Shown: positions 9,002 through 20,600 of the stretch, one piece after another
Layout: every line of letters begins with the position of its first letter
How positions within the stretch are numbered: position 1 is the first letter of the stretch
NCBI RefSeq assembly: GCF_003970675.1
Contig: NZ_CP034563.1
Span: 248,001-312,000, forward strand
Source: Flammeovirga pectinis
GTDB taxonomy: Bacteria; Bacteroidota; Bacteroidia; Cytophagales; Flammeovirgaceae
Reading direction: 5' to 3'
DNA length: 64,000 nucleotides
Notes under the pieces: generated by a model
What the model was told of the DNA's origin: nothing
What the model saw: only the letters and a program-made list of their open reading frames with translations
Database searches by the model: none
Program-made: the position numbers and the translations under genes

Positions 9002-12000
9002 TTACTCTATGGTATTCTCTTGTTTTGTGTATTCTTTAGGTGTTACACCATACACTTCTTTAAAACTTTTAGAGAAATAAGACCTGTGTGTAAAGCCTAC
9101 CATGTACATCACATCAGACACATTGTACTGCCCTTGTTTTAGTAACTGGCCAGCTCTTTTTAAACGTACATTACGGATAAACTCATTTGCTGTCATGCCT
9201 GTCATAGACTTTATTTTTCGGTAGAGGTTAGTTTGCCCCATACCTATTTTCTCTCCTAGCGTTTTAACATTAAACTCAGAGTTGTCCATGTTTTTCTCTA
9301 TCTCTTGCATCACTTCGTCCAAGAATTTCTCTTCAAAAGAAGGAACGACCACTTCATTGGGCTGTGTTTTCATTTCTCTTCGGAAAGATTCTCTCAATTT
9401 TTCTCTTTGTGTAAGGATATTGTTCACTCTTACTCGTAAATAGTCTACATTAAATGGCTTAGCAATATAATCGTCTGCACCGTGTTCTATACCATCCTTT
9501 TTATTATCTATGCCTCCTTTTGCAGTAAGTAATACAAAAGGAATATGATTTGTAAGTAAATCTGATTTTGCTTTTGTACAGAACTCAATTCCATCCATTT
9601 CAGGCATCATCACATCAGAAAGAATAAGATCAGGCATTTCCTTCTTGGCTTTTTCCCATCCTTCTCTACCGTTATTTGCAGTTATAATTTGGTACGTCTC
9701 TTCTAAACAATGAACTAAGAAGCTTTGCATGTCTCGATCATCCTCTACAACAAGAATTTTTTCTTTGCCTCCTTTATCTAAAGACATTTCTATTTCTTCT
9801 TCTACTATTTCTTCTTCGTGGTGGTATTCTTCTTCTACTATTTCTTTCTCAATATGTTTCTCCTCGTAATCTTCTATAAATGTCTTACTTAAAGGTAGGT
9901 ACACAGTAAATTCAGAACCATTTCCTTCTTCACTTTTCAATTCAACCCATCCTCCATGCATTTTTACGTAATCATGCACAAGCGACAAACCAATACCTGT
10001 ACCTTGCTGCCCCATAAAATTATCCATCTGAATATTTGTAAAGCGCTCAAATATTTGAGATTGAAGATCTTTTGGAATGCCAATACCAGAATCAGAAATA
10101 ATTATTTGTTGGTAATCAGTTAATGGAATTTTTCTATATGGATGATTTGCTTTAGCGACATCCATTCTAACACCAATTGTACCATTATCAGGTGTGTATT
10201 TTAAAGAATTTGATATTAAATTATAGACTACCTTTTCCAATTTTTCTAAATCAAACCACATTATTCCTTCTGGTTGATTTGTATTGAAATTAAGATCAAT
10301 ATTTCTTTGTAATGCCGTTTCCATAAAATCATGCGTAATGTTTCTACTTAAACGCACAATATCATATTCCTCTATAGATAGTTTTTCTGCTCCTTGGTCT
10401 ATCTTACGTAGATCAAGAACTTGATTTACCATCCTACTTAACCTTGCTGTATTTCTTTGTATTATCTGAATTAGTTTCAACTTCTGAGTATCTACTTCTA
10501 TCGTTTCTAATTCATCTAAAGGACTACTTATTAAAGTTAACGGTGTTCTTAATTCATGAGAAATGTTTGTAAAGAACTTTATTTTCATTTGGTTAACCTC
10601 TTCACTTTTTTCACGTTCTACTTGCTCTAAGTGCATTTTATTCTGCACTTTTACATTCTTTACGGAAATTTTTCTCGCTATAAAGAACAATAAACAAAGC
10701 ATAGTGAAGTAAATAGTTTTAGCCCACCATGTTGCCCATAATGGAGGATTTATTACAAAATCTAAAGTTGTATACTTTTCTCCAAACTCTCCAAAATTAT
10801 TAGATGCTCTAACCTTAAAAGTATATTTACCCGGCTTTATTTTATTGTAAGAAACAAAATCTGTTAAACCCGACATTGTTTCCCACTCATCTTGTAACCC
10901 TTCTAATTTAAATTGATAGCTATGTGTATTATTTTCTCTAAAATCCATAGCAGAGAAATAAATTGTAAAAGTGTTCTCTTCGTGGTTTAATGTTACCTCT
11001 TTTACTTTATTTAAATTTGTAGTGTAAAGCACTCTATCGTTTAATTCATAATGTGCTTTTATTTCTTTATTAGAAACTTTCAACCCCGTTATACGTACAA
11101 TTGGTTCAATACTTTTCTTATTGACCTCATTTGGTAAGAAAGAGACATACCCACTTAATCCTCCAAAATAAATACGGCCATCTAATTTTGCAGTTGCTAC
11201 TCTATTAAAATTCTTAATTCCTGTTCTTGTAGAAGATAAAACTAGGTTATTGGCTGTAGAAAAATTATATACATTGATATTTACATTTGTAGCATACCAT
11301 AATTCATTTCCTTCAATTTGAAAAGATCGGATAATATTATCTGTTGAGAATTTTTCTACAAATTCTTTATTATTTTTATCAAATTTATAGATTTTTTTTC
11401 TAGAAGATCCCCATACTATTCCTTCCTTGTCTACAAGTAACTGATTTAAATTTACTACCCTTACTTCGTTATTTATAAGGTACTTATAGAATTTACCCTG
11501 ACTTAAATTAAAATAATTGACTCCATCTCCAGTTGCAATCCAAGGGTTTTCATTGTCTTGAAAAATTATATTAGAAATGTAATTCCCAGAAATTGAATTC
11601 TCGTTATCATCGTCTCTTTTAAAGTTTACAAATTCTATTTTGTTATTTTCTTTCTGGTTTACTTTATAAATACCATACATAGAGCCTAACCAAATTTGTC
11701 CTTTTGGGCTTTCTGAAATACAGAATAAATAGTTTGTTTGTAATGCCAAATCATTCGAAATATCGGCTACGTAGGCATACATTTTCTTCGTTTTCTGATC
11801 GTAGACATTCAAACCTCCAACCGTAACTATCCAAACTTTATTTTCTTTGTCTACCAATACTTGCTTTACAGAACTATGTAGAATTCTAGGTACTTTAAAG
11901 TACTCATATTCATCTTTTTCTTTGTCGTATTTAATTAAACCATGGTTACTAGTTGCCAACCAAATGTTACCTTTTTTATCTTCTGCAAAGTTGCGCACTG

Positions 12001-13057
12001 AAATCCCTCTTTGTAAGAATTTTTCTGAATGAGGGAAGATATTTGTTTTAAACGCATTGTCTAAAAAAGTAATATTATCAACCCCATTATTTGTTCCAAT
12101 CCAGATTGTTCCGCTTCGGTCTTTATAAATATCATTAACGATATTACTACTGATTGAATAATGATTGTTGAAGTCTGCAAAATAACGCTGAAAGGTGAAT
12201 GTTTTAAGTGAAAAGATGTTCAAGCCATAACCTGTACCCACCCAAACCTCATTACTGTTTATTTTACATAATGATTTAATTACATCATTACTTAATGTTT
12301 TTTCATCGTTCTTTTGATGGTACTTTTTAAACGCACCCGTTTTAGTATTAAATAAGGCAATACCTGTTTCTGTACCTATTAATAATTGATCATCATCTTT
12401 ATCAGAAAGTGATATGATGTCCAAAATTAGATTGTTCTTTTTATAAACTTCAGATTTATCTTGCAATCTATATCTTGTAAAAGTCTCTGTTTTTCTATCT
12501 AATTTATTTAGTTGATCGTGCGTACCTATCCAAAAATCACCTTGTTTATCTTCATAAATAACTCTCACAATATTATCACTAAGGCCTTTATCAATACCTT
12601 TATGATGTTGGTAAGAAACAACTTTTTCAGTAGCTGTATTAATAATATGAAAACCTTTATTGGTACTCACAACCACTTCGCCTTTACTAGATAAAGTCAT
12701 AGAAAAAGGCGTAAATTTACTACCTAAAGCTAGATCTATCCTTTTAAAGGAACACTCTTCTACATCATATTTATAAATTTCTGAAAAAGTAGCAACCCAA
12801 ACATTTTTATCCTGATCCATAATTAGATGCCTAATATTATACTGCATCATTTTTTCGGAACGGTAACCATCATACCTTACCAAACCACTACTTAAACCAA
12901 TCCACATAAAACCAAGATCATCCTCTAAAAAGCATGTTACCTGCTTGCTGGAGATAGATTCTGGTAAGTCAATATGTTGAAGCTCTAAATTTCTAGGAGT
13001 TGCAAAAATATTTAAGCTAAAAAAAATAAGTATTAAAAAGTAAGTTAATCGTTTCAT
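9002..13057 (-). CDS. Hybrid two-component system sensor kinase/regulator (HTCS)
   Basis: A single polypeptide of about 1351 residues. In order it has a signal peptide (MKRLTYFLILIFFSLNIFA), some 14 two-component-regulator propeller repeats (ExxxGxxWIGT patterns), a Y_Y_Y domain and one transmembrane helix. A histidine kinase follows (HELRTPL, phospho-His near residue 842 counted from 13081) with HATPase boxes, then a receiver (SDVMMPEMDG, Asp near 1156) and an AraC-type DNA-binding domain. It would sense an oligosaccharide in the periplasm and activate the PUL. I prefer ATG 13057 over 13081 because it gives a proper signal peptide and avoids overlap with the GH2 gene ending at 13065. Confidence 0.95.
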   Translation of the reverse strand: MKRLTYFLILIFFSLNIFATPRNLELQHIDLPESISSKQVTCFLEDDLGFMWIGLSSGLVRYDGYRSEKMMQYNIRHLIMDQDKNVWVATFSEIYKYDVEECSFKRIDLALGSKFTPFSMTLSSKGEVVVSTNKGFHIINTATEKVVSYQHHKGIDKGLSDNIVRVIYEDKQGDFWIGTHDQLNKLDRKTETFTRYRLQDKSEVYKKNNLILDIISLSDKDDDQLLIGTETGIALFNTKTGAFKKYHQKNDEKTLSNDVIKSLCKINSNEVWVGTGYGLNIFSLKTFTFQRYFADFNNHYSISSNIVNDIYKDRSGTIWIGTNNGVDNITFLDNAFKTNIFPHSEKFLQRGISVRNFAEDKKGNIWLATSNHGLIKYDKEKDEYEYFKVPRILHSSVKQVLVDKENKVWIVTVGGLNVYDQKTKKMYAYVADISNDLALQTNYLFCISESPKGQIWLGSMYGIYKVNQKENNKIEFVNFKRDDDNENSISGNYISNIIFQDNENPWIATGDGVNYFNLSQGKFYKYLINNEVRVVNLNQLLVDKEGIVWGSSRKKIYKFDKNNKEFVEKFSTDNIIRSFQIEGNELWYATNVNINVYNFSTANNLVLSSTRTGIKNFNRVATAKLDGRIYFGGLSGYVSFLPNEVNKKSIEPIVRITGLKVSNKEIKAHYELNDRVLYTTNLNKVKEVTLNHEENTFTIYFSAMDFRENNTHSYQFKLEGLQDEWETMSGLTDFVSYNKIKPGKYTFKVRASNNFGEFGEKYTTLDFVINPPLWATWWAKTIYFTMLCLLFFIARKISVKNVKVQNKMHLEQVEREKSEEVNQMKIKFFTNISHELRTPLTLISSPLDELETIEVDTQKLKLIQIIQRNTARLSRMVNQVLDLRKIDQGAEKLSIEEYDIVRLSRNITHDFMETALQRNIDLNFNTNQPEGIMWFDLEKLEKVVYNLISNSLKYTPDNGTIGVRMDVAKANHPYRKIPLTDYQQIIISDSGIGIPKDLQSQIFERFTNIQMDNFMGQQGTGIGLSLVHDYVKMHGGWVELKSEEGNGSEFTVYLPLSKTFIEDYEEKHIEKEIVEEEYHHEEEIVEEEIEMSLDKGGKEKILVVEDDRDMQSFLVHCLEETYQIITANNGREGWEKAKKEMPDLILSDVMMPEMDGIEFCTKAKSDLLTNHIPFVLLTAKGGIDNKKDGIEHGADDYIAKPFNVDYLRVRVNNILTQREKLRESFRREMKTQPNEVVVPSFEEKFLDEVMQEIEKNMDNSEFNVKTLGEKIGMGQTNLYRKIKSMTGMTANEFIRNVRLKRAGQLLKQGQYNVSDVMYMVGFTHRSYFSKSFKEVYGVTPKEYTKQENTIE

Positions 13058-13064
13058 TCGTATG

Positions 13065-15509
13065 TTATTTAATGTAGTCAATGGCTCTAACGGTTAAAAT
13101 AGCTGGCTGAAGGTCCGTAGATTTTACCTTGATTGTAATTTCTCCTGTTTTATCTGTTGCTTGAATTATCAGAAGGCACTTTCCATTGAATACGTTTCTA
13201 AAATTAGTACTATTTGAAGAAATATCCAAAATATTCCCATTTTCTGAGCCTATTATCTTTGCAGGCCCTAACACTTCATACTCAACACTACTTTGTGCAT
13301 TTGGGTCTAAATTTTTGTATTTATCTGTAATAGAAATTTCGCAATGGATAATGTCTTTATTATTTGCATATATCAACGTTTTATCGCTTGATAATGTTAA
13401 TTGTGTTCCTTTATCTACGGTAGTAAAAAATTTCTCTGCTACTACAATTCCATCATTTTTTGCTACTGCTTTTATTGTACCTTTCTCATAAGGTACATTC
13501 CAAACTAGTTGCCCGTCCGTCGTCATTGTTTTTTCACCTAAAGACGTATTATTTAAAAACAATTCTGCTGATTGACAATTTGTATAGATTACTACCGGAA
13601 TTTCTACACCTTCTTTACCTTTATGCGACCAATGTGGTAATAAATGTACCATTGGTTTATTGCTCCATAAACTCTGATAAAGGTAAAAATGGTCTTTCGG
13701 AAAACCTGCAAGATCTATTATTCCAAAATTGGCGGTTCTCCCTGGCCAACCAAAAGATTCTCCGAGATAGTCAAAGCCTGTCCATCTAAAGTTTCCTACA
13801 TAATAATCTAAAGCTTCCACTCTTTTCCATTCGTCCCTCACGCCAATACGTACAATAGAGTTATCGTAAGACGATTGGTATTTTTTAGAAATTCCTGTAA
13901 ATACTTCTTCTTCTGATAAATCTGGAATTTTAGTTACTTTTTTTTCTATACGTGCAAAGTCAGCAGGTTTCTCCCAAGGTGCTGGATTATCTTTTGTTCT
14001 ATACCATGTCTTTGTTCTGTAAATTCCTCTAGTTTGTAGTGTATGTGTTATTTCTGTTCCAATAATTAACTTTTCAGGATATTCACTATGGTACTTTTCT
14101 AACTCATTTTTCAACTCTCCATGTCCGTTAAAACCAGAGATGTCTATATGCGGTGCAATGTAGCCTCCACCTTGTGTTACAGGACGAGTAGGATCAATTG
14201 ATTTTACTTTATCTACTACAATTTTTTGTTGTTCTGCTGTAAATTTTCTGACCTCGTTGCCAATACTCCAAATGATTACAGAAGGGTGGTTACGGTCTCT
14301 TTTAAGAAGACCTTCAAGATCTTTTTCCCAATATTCATCAAAGTAATTACCATAATCATAAGGTGCTTTTGCAGTCCACCATCCATCAAATGCCTCATCC
14401 ATAACCATAAAGCCCATGGTATCGCACATGGTATAAAATTCTGGTGCAAACGGGTGGTGTGCAGTTCTTAATGCATTACAACCCATTTCTTTCAACATTT
14501 TTAGTCTTCTGTATAGCACATCATCTGGAACGGCAACACCTACAGCTCCTCCTGCATCTTGGTGGTTACTTAAACCTTTTATAATAACAGCTTCACCATT
14601 TACAAATAAGCCTTCTTTACTTCTCCATTCAATATTTCTGATACCAAATGGTGTTTCGTAATGGTCTTTTACCTTTTTATTTACAATCACCTCTGTAATC
14701 ATTGTGTACATTACAGGTGTAGCTGAAGACCATAATTGAGGGTTTTTAATGTCACAATCTTGTAGAAGAACTGTTGTATTTTTCTTTAAAAGAACCTTCT
14801 CTGAAACCTCTTTTACAATAGTGCCTTTATGGTCTCTTATACTATTTTTTACAATTACTTTTTTGCTTTTCCCAGACTCGTTTACCAGTGTAGTTTGTAC
14901 TTTAACTGTTGCTTGATTGTCTAAAAAATTATCTGTAATAATATATGTCCCCGATTTTGGAACATAAATATCTTCCGTTTTTGTTAACCACACATGTCTA
15001 TAAATACCAGAACCCGTATACCATCTTCCACTAGGTATTTTTGAATGGTCTACACGAACAGCCAATGTATTATTGCCCTCTTTTAGATAAGGAGAAAGAT
15101 CGTAAGAAAACGACATATATCCGTTGGGATGAAAACCTAAATGATGGCCATTAACCCACACATCACTATTTAAATATACACCATCGAATTCAATAAAGTA
15201 TTTCTCAGATTTTTTGAAATTTTTGATTTCAATTTGCTTTCTGTACCATCCTATTCCGCCAGGTAAAAAAGCACCCATTGTACCAGATGAATTGTCTTGT
15301 TTGTATTCTCCTTCAATACTCCAATCATGAGGTACATTTAATGTTCTCCATTCATGATCATTAAAATTTGGTTGTTCTGCTCCTTTACTTTCTTGTTGAA
15401 GAAACTTCCAATTTAAATCGAGTGAAACCCTCTCTCTTACAGTATTATTTTGCCCTAAAGAATTTAAGGAAAATGACAAGAGTACTAATAAATGTATAAG
15501 AATCTTCAT
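13065..15509 (-). CDS. Glycoside hydrolase family 2 (beta-galactosidase-like)
   Basis: An 814-residue secreted enzyme (signal peptide ending LNSLGQ). A sugar-binding jelly roll (about 30-190, DVWVNGHHLG and YTGSGIYRHVWL) is followed by an Ig-like domain and a TIM barrel. The acid/base Glu is in SIGNE (E419) and the likely nucleophile in IIGTE (E486). A C-terminal DUF4982-type/Ig-like region follows. It should release terminal beta-linked sugars in the periplasm. The gene is directly upstream of the HTCS gene (7-nt gap to the preferred start), so both are probably co-transcribed. Galactosidase versus glucuronidase or mannosidase specificity is not decided by sequence. Confidence 0.92.
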   Translation of the reverse strand: MKILIHLLVLLSFSLNSLGQNNTVRERVSLDLNWKFLQQESKGAEQPNFNDHEWRTLNVPHDWSIEGEYKQDNSSGTMGAFLPGGIGWYRKQIEIKNFKKSEKYFIEFDGVYLNSDVWVNGHHLGFHPNGYMSFSYDLSPYLKEGNNTLAVRVDHSKIPSGRWYTGSGIYRHVWLTKTEDIYVPKSGTYIITDNFLDNQATVKVQTTLVNESGKSKKVIVKNSIRDHKGTIVKEVSEKVLLKKNTTVLLQDCDIKNPQLWSSATPVMYTMITEVIVNKKVKDHYETPFGIRNIEWRSKEGLFVNGEAVIIKGLSNHQDAGGAVGVAVPDDVLYRRLKMLKEMGCNALRTAHHPFAPEFYTMCDTMGFMVMDEAFDGWWTAKAPYDYGNYFDEYWEKDLEGLLKRDRNHPSVIIWSIGNEVRKFTAEQQKIVVDKVKSIDPTRPVTQGGGYIAPHIDISGFNGHGELKNELEKYHSEYPEKLIIGTEITHTLQTRGIYRTKTWYRTKDNPAPWEKPADFARIEKKVTKIPDLSEEEVFTGISKKYQSSYDNSIVRIGVRDEWKRVEALDYYVGNFRWTGFDYLGESFGWPGRTANFGIIDLAGFPKDHFYLYQSLWSNKPMVHLLPHWSHKGKEGVEIPVVIYTNCQSAELFLNNTSLGEKTMTTDGQLVWNVPYEKGTIKAVAKNDGIVVAEKFFTTVDKGTQLTLSSDKTLIYANNKDIIHCEISITDKYKNLDPNAQSSVEYEVLGPAKIIGSENGNILDISSNSTNFRNVFNGKCLLIIQATDKTGEITIKVKSTDLQPAILTVRAIDYIK

Positions 15510-16099
15510 TGATATATGTTTAAAAAATCTAAGGAATTAATTAATTTTCTTTCCTTCATAAAAACTGATAGAACAAATGTACTTCGTGCACTTAAATAGT
15601 TGTGATAACATCGTTTTGAAAGGTAACACAAAATGAACAGGCTATTTTGTGTCAATTTATACAGTTTTGTGCTAATCAGATAATTCATTAAACATCTATA
15701 TATCAATAGTTTAATATTTAAAATGTAAAATAGAGTGATTATGAACGATGAAATTTAATTTCAAAATCCGTTTACGTCCTAGTGTTAATTATAAAATCAC
15801 TTTGTTAATCTAATAGTAGAATTAGTGATAATTTATTCTCTAAATCAGACAGTTGGGGTAATTTAAAATAGAATACACTCTTTAAAATATTTTTTGATTC
15901 AAACTTAACATTGTTCACTATCTTGAATTAAATCTTCTCCAAATTTATTCTTCTTTTGTTAGCAAACTCTCTATGCAATTCTTTTTAGGTATAAGAAGGA
16001 AAGGCTGTTTTCTTGATCTATGCTTTTAGCCAATAGTAGACACCCTAACGAACATAGATTCCAATTATTTGTTACACAAAAGCTAAAATTCTATGCTGA
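15510..16099. other. AT-rich intergenic region upstream of the GH2-HTCS unit
   Basis: About 590 bp with no supported gene; the frame at 15506-15706 looks spurious. A TACATTTG match to the Bacteroidota -7 element lies on the minus strand at 15574-15581, about 65 bp before the GH2 start, without a clear -33 element. A 16-mer ending TGCTAATCAGAT at 15666-15681 recurs at 38206-38221. Confidence 0.4.
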
Positions 16100-16963
16100 T
16101 TAATGTTTGGGTTGTGGTTCCCAAATTAATCTACAGAAAGCACTTAGTCTTTCGTTTTCTCTAGCAACAGGAATACCTGCCACAATACCTACTAGCAAGT
16201 TCTCCATAATACCAACTCTCATTTGAGGTCTGATTGTCATGTCGAAATCTCCTTGTTCAATAGACTGGTTAAACTCGACACCTATAAAATTGCTTGTACC
16301 CGGAATCATGTAGTGCACACTTGGGTTTATTTCCATTGATGTACTCCATGATTTTGAGGCATACGTTTGTTCTATTTTTGGTCCTGTATAAAGTAAAGAG
16401 TGAAAATTAGAGCCCCATCTCTTGGCAATAACAAAAAACGGATTGTATACATTGCCTTTTACTAGAGGGTCTCCCCAATGTCTAAAATCAGAAAATACAA
16501 TCTCATTTATATAGCCTATTGCCATACTCATTGCCATTTTCTCGTGCACAAAAAATGTCCATTGTGTGGCTAATTTTAAACTTTCTAATTTATCAGATGG
16601 AATTGAATCTCTTTCTACACCTTCCTGAGGAGCATAAAATACAAACGGTAATTCTACCTCAAAACCTAATCTGTTAATTGGAGCCCATTCGTATTCTACT
16701 AAAGTTTCGTACTTATCGTATTTTAAATTATCTACGATTTCCATACCTACGTTCCATTCCTTTTCTCCTTTTCTGGCACCAAGGTCTCTAATTAAATCAA
16801 TGTATAATGGTTCTGCATGAAGCACTTTTACGGGAAGTTTATTTTCCTCGTATTCCTCAATATAAATACTGTCTTTTAAATGGTTTATTTCTCTTTTTTC
16901 ATTCTGAGAAAATACAGTAAAGCTTACTAAACATAAGCTAGATAAGATGAATAAAAATCGCAT
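16100..16963 (-). CDS. Outer-membrane-type protein of unknown function (HAEPLYIDLIRDLG family)
   Basis: The 287-residue protein has a signal peptide (ending TVFSQ) and a conserved-looking motif at about residues 49-63 (HAEPLYIDLIRDLGARKGE). Alternating aromatic/hydrophobic strands follow (for example RLGFEVELPFVFYAP and FIGVEFNQSIEQGDF), consistent with a small outer-membrane beta-barrel. Related proteins are, from memory, common in Bacteroidota and sometimes mislabelled as purine enzymes; nothing here supports an enzyme. It is a single gene without obvious partners. Confidence 0.6.
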   Translation of the reverse strand: MRFLFILSSLCLVSFTVFSQNEKREINHLKDSIYIEEYEENKLPVKVLHAEPLYIDLIRDLGARKGEKEWNVGMEIVDNLKYDKYETLVEYEWAPINRLGFEVELPFVFYAPQEGVERDSIPSDKLESLKLATQWTFFVHEKMAMSMAIGYINEIVFSDFRHWGDPLVKGNVYNPFFVIAKRWGSNFHSLLYTGPKIEQTYASKSWSTSMEINPSVHYMIPGTSNFIGVEFNQSIEQGDFDMTIRPQMRVGIMENLLVGIVAGIPVARENERLSAFCRLIWEPQPKH

Positions 16964-17082
16964 TAGATGAATAATGATTTAATAAAAAGTTGTTAGTAGT
17001 AGTTTGTAAATACTAAAATGATAGTTAAAAGTACTTTACGGCTGCAAGTTAGTGCCTTTTTTTAATGTATTTATTGTTAAAC

Positions 17083-17112
17083 AAAAAAAAGGTACAACTA
17101 AGTGTACCTTTT
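17083..17112 (-). terminator. Intrinsic terminator after the small coiled-coil gene
   Basis: A 10-bp stem (AAAAGGTACA, 17087-17096, with complement 17103-17112) has T-rich flanks on both strands. It may serve the minus-strand small gene ending at 17179. Confidence 0.6.
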
Positions 17113-17178
17113 CTTTTTCTTGTACCCAAGTTGAAGTTATCTAATAACCCAAACTTGGTATTTTTATATTTATAAAGA

Positions 17179-17370
17179 TTATACTAATCTGTTTCTATTC
17201 TCTTGGAATCTCAACTCGTTGAGTTCTAATTTACAACGTCTTATTTTTGTTTTAAGATGTTCTACATCGTTGAATGTCGAACCATTACTCTGTAAAAGTT
17301 CAATTTTATTTTTCATTTGCAAAACCTGATTTTCTAGGTTATAAATTGCGTTTTGTAATAAATTTTTCAT
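17179..17370 (-). CDS. Small coiled-coil protein, unknown
   Basis: About 63 residues from ATG 17370 (MKNLLQNAIYN); an upstream TTG at 17391 in the same frame is less likely. Heptad-like spacing of Leu/Ile (NLENQVLQMKNKIELL and HLKTKIRRCKLELNELR) predicts a helical hairpin or coiled coil. No signal peptide and no recognised family. A terminator follows. It may be a cytosolic scaffold or regulator, but no function can be assigned. Confidence 0.5.
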   Translation of the reverse strand: MKNLLQNAIYNLENQVLQMKNKIELLQSNGSTFNDVEHLKTKIRRCKLELNELRFQENRNRLV

Positions 17371-17391
17371 TGTAAATAGAATGTTTTTCAA

Positions 17392-17697
17392 ATAATTTTC
17401 AAATCATAACTCTAATAACGAGGATTTTTTTTTAACAGTTATATCAATTAACTTCTGTTATAATTTCTCTTAAAAAGTTGACGAAATTTATATTTTAAAG
17501 CCTACGTTCCTTAAAGTATTTTGGTATAAAAAAAATGAATTTCATCACCAAAAAATAAAAATAATACAAGAAACAATTTTTCAATTTTAATCAGATACAA
17601 CTAGATAATTTCAAGGATAAAAAAAATCGGTTACCATGTTCTTTATCGCAATAAAAAACATAATAACCGATCCATATTTAAAATAGATACTCTAGTC
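17392..17697. other. Intergenic region after the RND operon
   Basis: About 300 bp of AT-rich sequence with no gene. It contains the terminator of the efflux operon (17618-17671) and presumably the promoter of the small coiled-coil gene, which I could not pinpoint. Confidence 0.4.
17618..17671 (-). terminator. Intrinsic terminator after the RND efflux operon
   Basis: Stem ATCGGTTA/TAACCGAT (17626-17633 with 17664-17671) with a further paired inner segment (ATGTT/AACAT) and a T8 run on the minus strand. It lies about 30 bp past the pump stop codon. Confidence 0.75.
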
Positions 17698-20600
17698 TTA
17701 CCCTTTGTAATCTTTAAATTTCACACCGTAGAATAAACTGTAAAATACAGGTACTAGAACCAATGTTAGCACTGTGGCAAATAATAACCCAAACAATAAA
17801 CTTACAGCTAAAGGTTCGAACATTATACCCCCTCCAAACCACAATGGTAGTAAACCACAAACCGTAGTTGCTGTAGTTAATAGAATTGGTCTAAAACGTT
17901 CTGTGGCAGCACTTACAATTGCATCTGCAGGTTCTCTATTGTTTTCTGTAAGCTCTATTTCTATTCTATCTATTAGTACTATACCGTTATTAATAACAAT
18001 ACCTGCTAAAGATACCAAACCTAAGAAACCAAAGAAACCCATGTAAGAATCTGCTAAGAACAGACCGTAATATACACCAATTGCACCCATTGGAATGGTT
18101 AGTAATATTATCAGCGATTTTTTAAATGAATTGAACTGCCCTACAAGTAGTAAAACAATTATACAGAATGATAACGGAAGGTATTCTACAACAGAACCAA
18201 TGCCTGATTTAGTTTTCTCTATGTCTCCTCCATAATCATAAAAATAACCTGTGCTCCAATCCTTTTGATTCTCTTTTAACCAGGGTTGTAATTCTGACAT
18301 AATTTCGTTGGATGTAGTAGTTTTATCTACACCAGCAGAAACAGTAATGGTTTTAAAGAGATCGTATCTTTTCACTTTAGTAAACTGCCAATCTACTAAA
18401 ATATCAGCTACTTGTTTTAACGGTACATTATTACCCGTTCCTTGAGAATAAATATTGATAGATTCTAACTGACGCATTGAGTAATCTCCTTCATGAGCAT
18501 CTTTCATCATGATAGGAATAGACTCATCGTCTTCTCTATATTGATCTAGTTCTACACCAGAAATACTTGTTAGCATAGATAATGCAATATCTTGGTTGGT
18601 AACCCCTGCATTTTCTGCTCTATCTTGATCGATCTTAATTACAAATTTCTTTGTTTTTATTCCCCAATCATCTTTAATATTCTTTGTTCCCGGAATACCA
18701 GCCAGTTTTTCTTTTACAGAATCTACAAGGCTATATAGAACTAGTGGGTCTCTACCAGAAATTCTTATTTCGATGGGGTTTTCTGCACCACCAGCACTAC
18801 CTAAACGTTTTATTCTAGGTTGAAGATCTGGGAAATGATTAAAACAGAACCAATCTAAGCTATCTATTACTGTCTGATTAAACTCGTTAGAAGTAGTATT
18901 AATCAGAATATGTGCGGTATAAGATGATTTTTCTGGTGCCTGATATCCAAGGTCATATTTTGGAGCTCCTTCACCTACGTAAGAGGTAAAATCAATTACA
19001 CCTTCTTTTGTACCTACTTCTTCTTTTTCTAACAAAAACCTTTTAAGGTACTTGTCTACTTCTTCTACAACTTCTTCTGTTACTGTTATATCAGACGTCA
19101 TTGGTAATTCTAAATTTACAGTTACCAATGCTCTATCAGAATCTGGCATAAAGATAAAAGGAACGTAAGGTGCAATCTTTGTCATAGACAAGAAACACAA
19201 CAGAATAACGCCAATAAATAAGAATGGGCGCTTTAAGTTCCAAACTAAGAACGGTCTATAATAACCTACTAGTTTATCAAAGTTAGATACTTTAGCATCT
19301 TCAGATGTATCTTTTGGTTTGATCTTTATGAGGTAAATTGCCAATAAAGGAATTAATGTAATAGACATTACCCAAGAGCTCACTAATGCTATAGTTATTA
19401 CAACAAATATTGGCCCTACAATCTCTCCCATAGTAGATTTAGCTAGGTAAAATGCTAAAAATGCCGCAGATGTTGTTAAGGTAGAAATAAGCAACGGAAC
19501 CATTAACTCTTGTGCAGATTCTATGGCAGCGGTATATACTTTTGCCCCTCTTTCCATTTTTACCATAATGGATTCTGACATAACAATGGCGTTGTCTACC
19601 AACATACCTAATGCCATAATTAATGCAGCTAAAGAAATTTGATTTAAACCGACATCCATTAGCCCCATTATTACAAAAGTAATAACAATGGTAGACGGGA
19701 TTAAAGCCGATACTACTAAACCTGTTCTAAAACCTAAAAAGATAAACATTACAACAAGTACCGTAGCCACTGATTGTAATAGGTTACTTACAAAACTATT
19801 TACAGAAGATTCTACATATAAATCTGCTGAAGCACTACGAATAAATTCAATTCCCCAAGGATATTGTTCTTGGTAATACTTTATTTTTTCGTCTATTTCT
19901 TTGCCTAACTCAACAATATTACCATCATCTTTCAGCTTTACGCCCAATGAGATTGCTGGTTGCCCAGAAACGGTTACAATACTTTCTGTAGGTGTTTTAT
20001 AACCTCTTCGTATTCTAGCAATGTCTCCTAAATGAACAGACTTTTCATCTTTTAATTGTATAACAACTTTACTTATATTACTTACCGTTTCAAAGCTACC
20101 TGTTGGCTCTAAAATAATTCGTTCTGTACCAAATTTAACATCGCCACCCGGAAAAATAATATTGGTATTGGCAATGGCATTTTTTATCATATTGGTAGTT
20201 AAACCATATTTAGAAATTGCTGCATTATCAAACTCAATAAAAACATTTTCCATTTGCTCGCCTACAATTTCTACACGCGCTGCATTTGGTAGCTTAATCA
20301 AACCATCTTTTACATCTTTAGCAATGTCATAGAGTTCTTTGTAAGAATAGCCATCACCTGTAATAGAATAAATTACGCCAAAAACATCAACAATATCTTC
20401 ATCTTTAATTTGTACTTTACAGCCATCTGGTAAATCAGGTTTTACCTCATCTACCCTACGCCTAATTTTATCGTAAATAGGCTGCATTTCCGTATACATC
20501 TCTTTTATTTCTATCGTGATGATGGATACATTATTTCTAGATTCAGATTTTATATATTTTAGTTCGGAAACTTGTTGTAGTTGCTTCTCTATCTTATCTG

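Noticed and set aside
15506-15706. 66-codon open frame upstream of GH2
   Set aside because: Lies across the probable promoter, overlaps the GH2 start and has no recognisable features.
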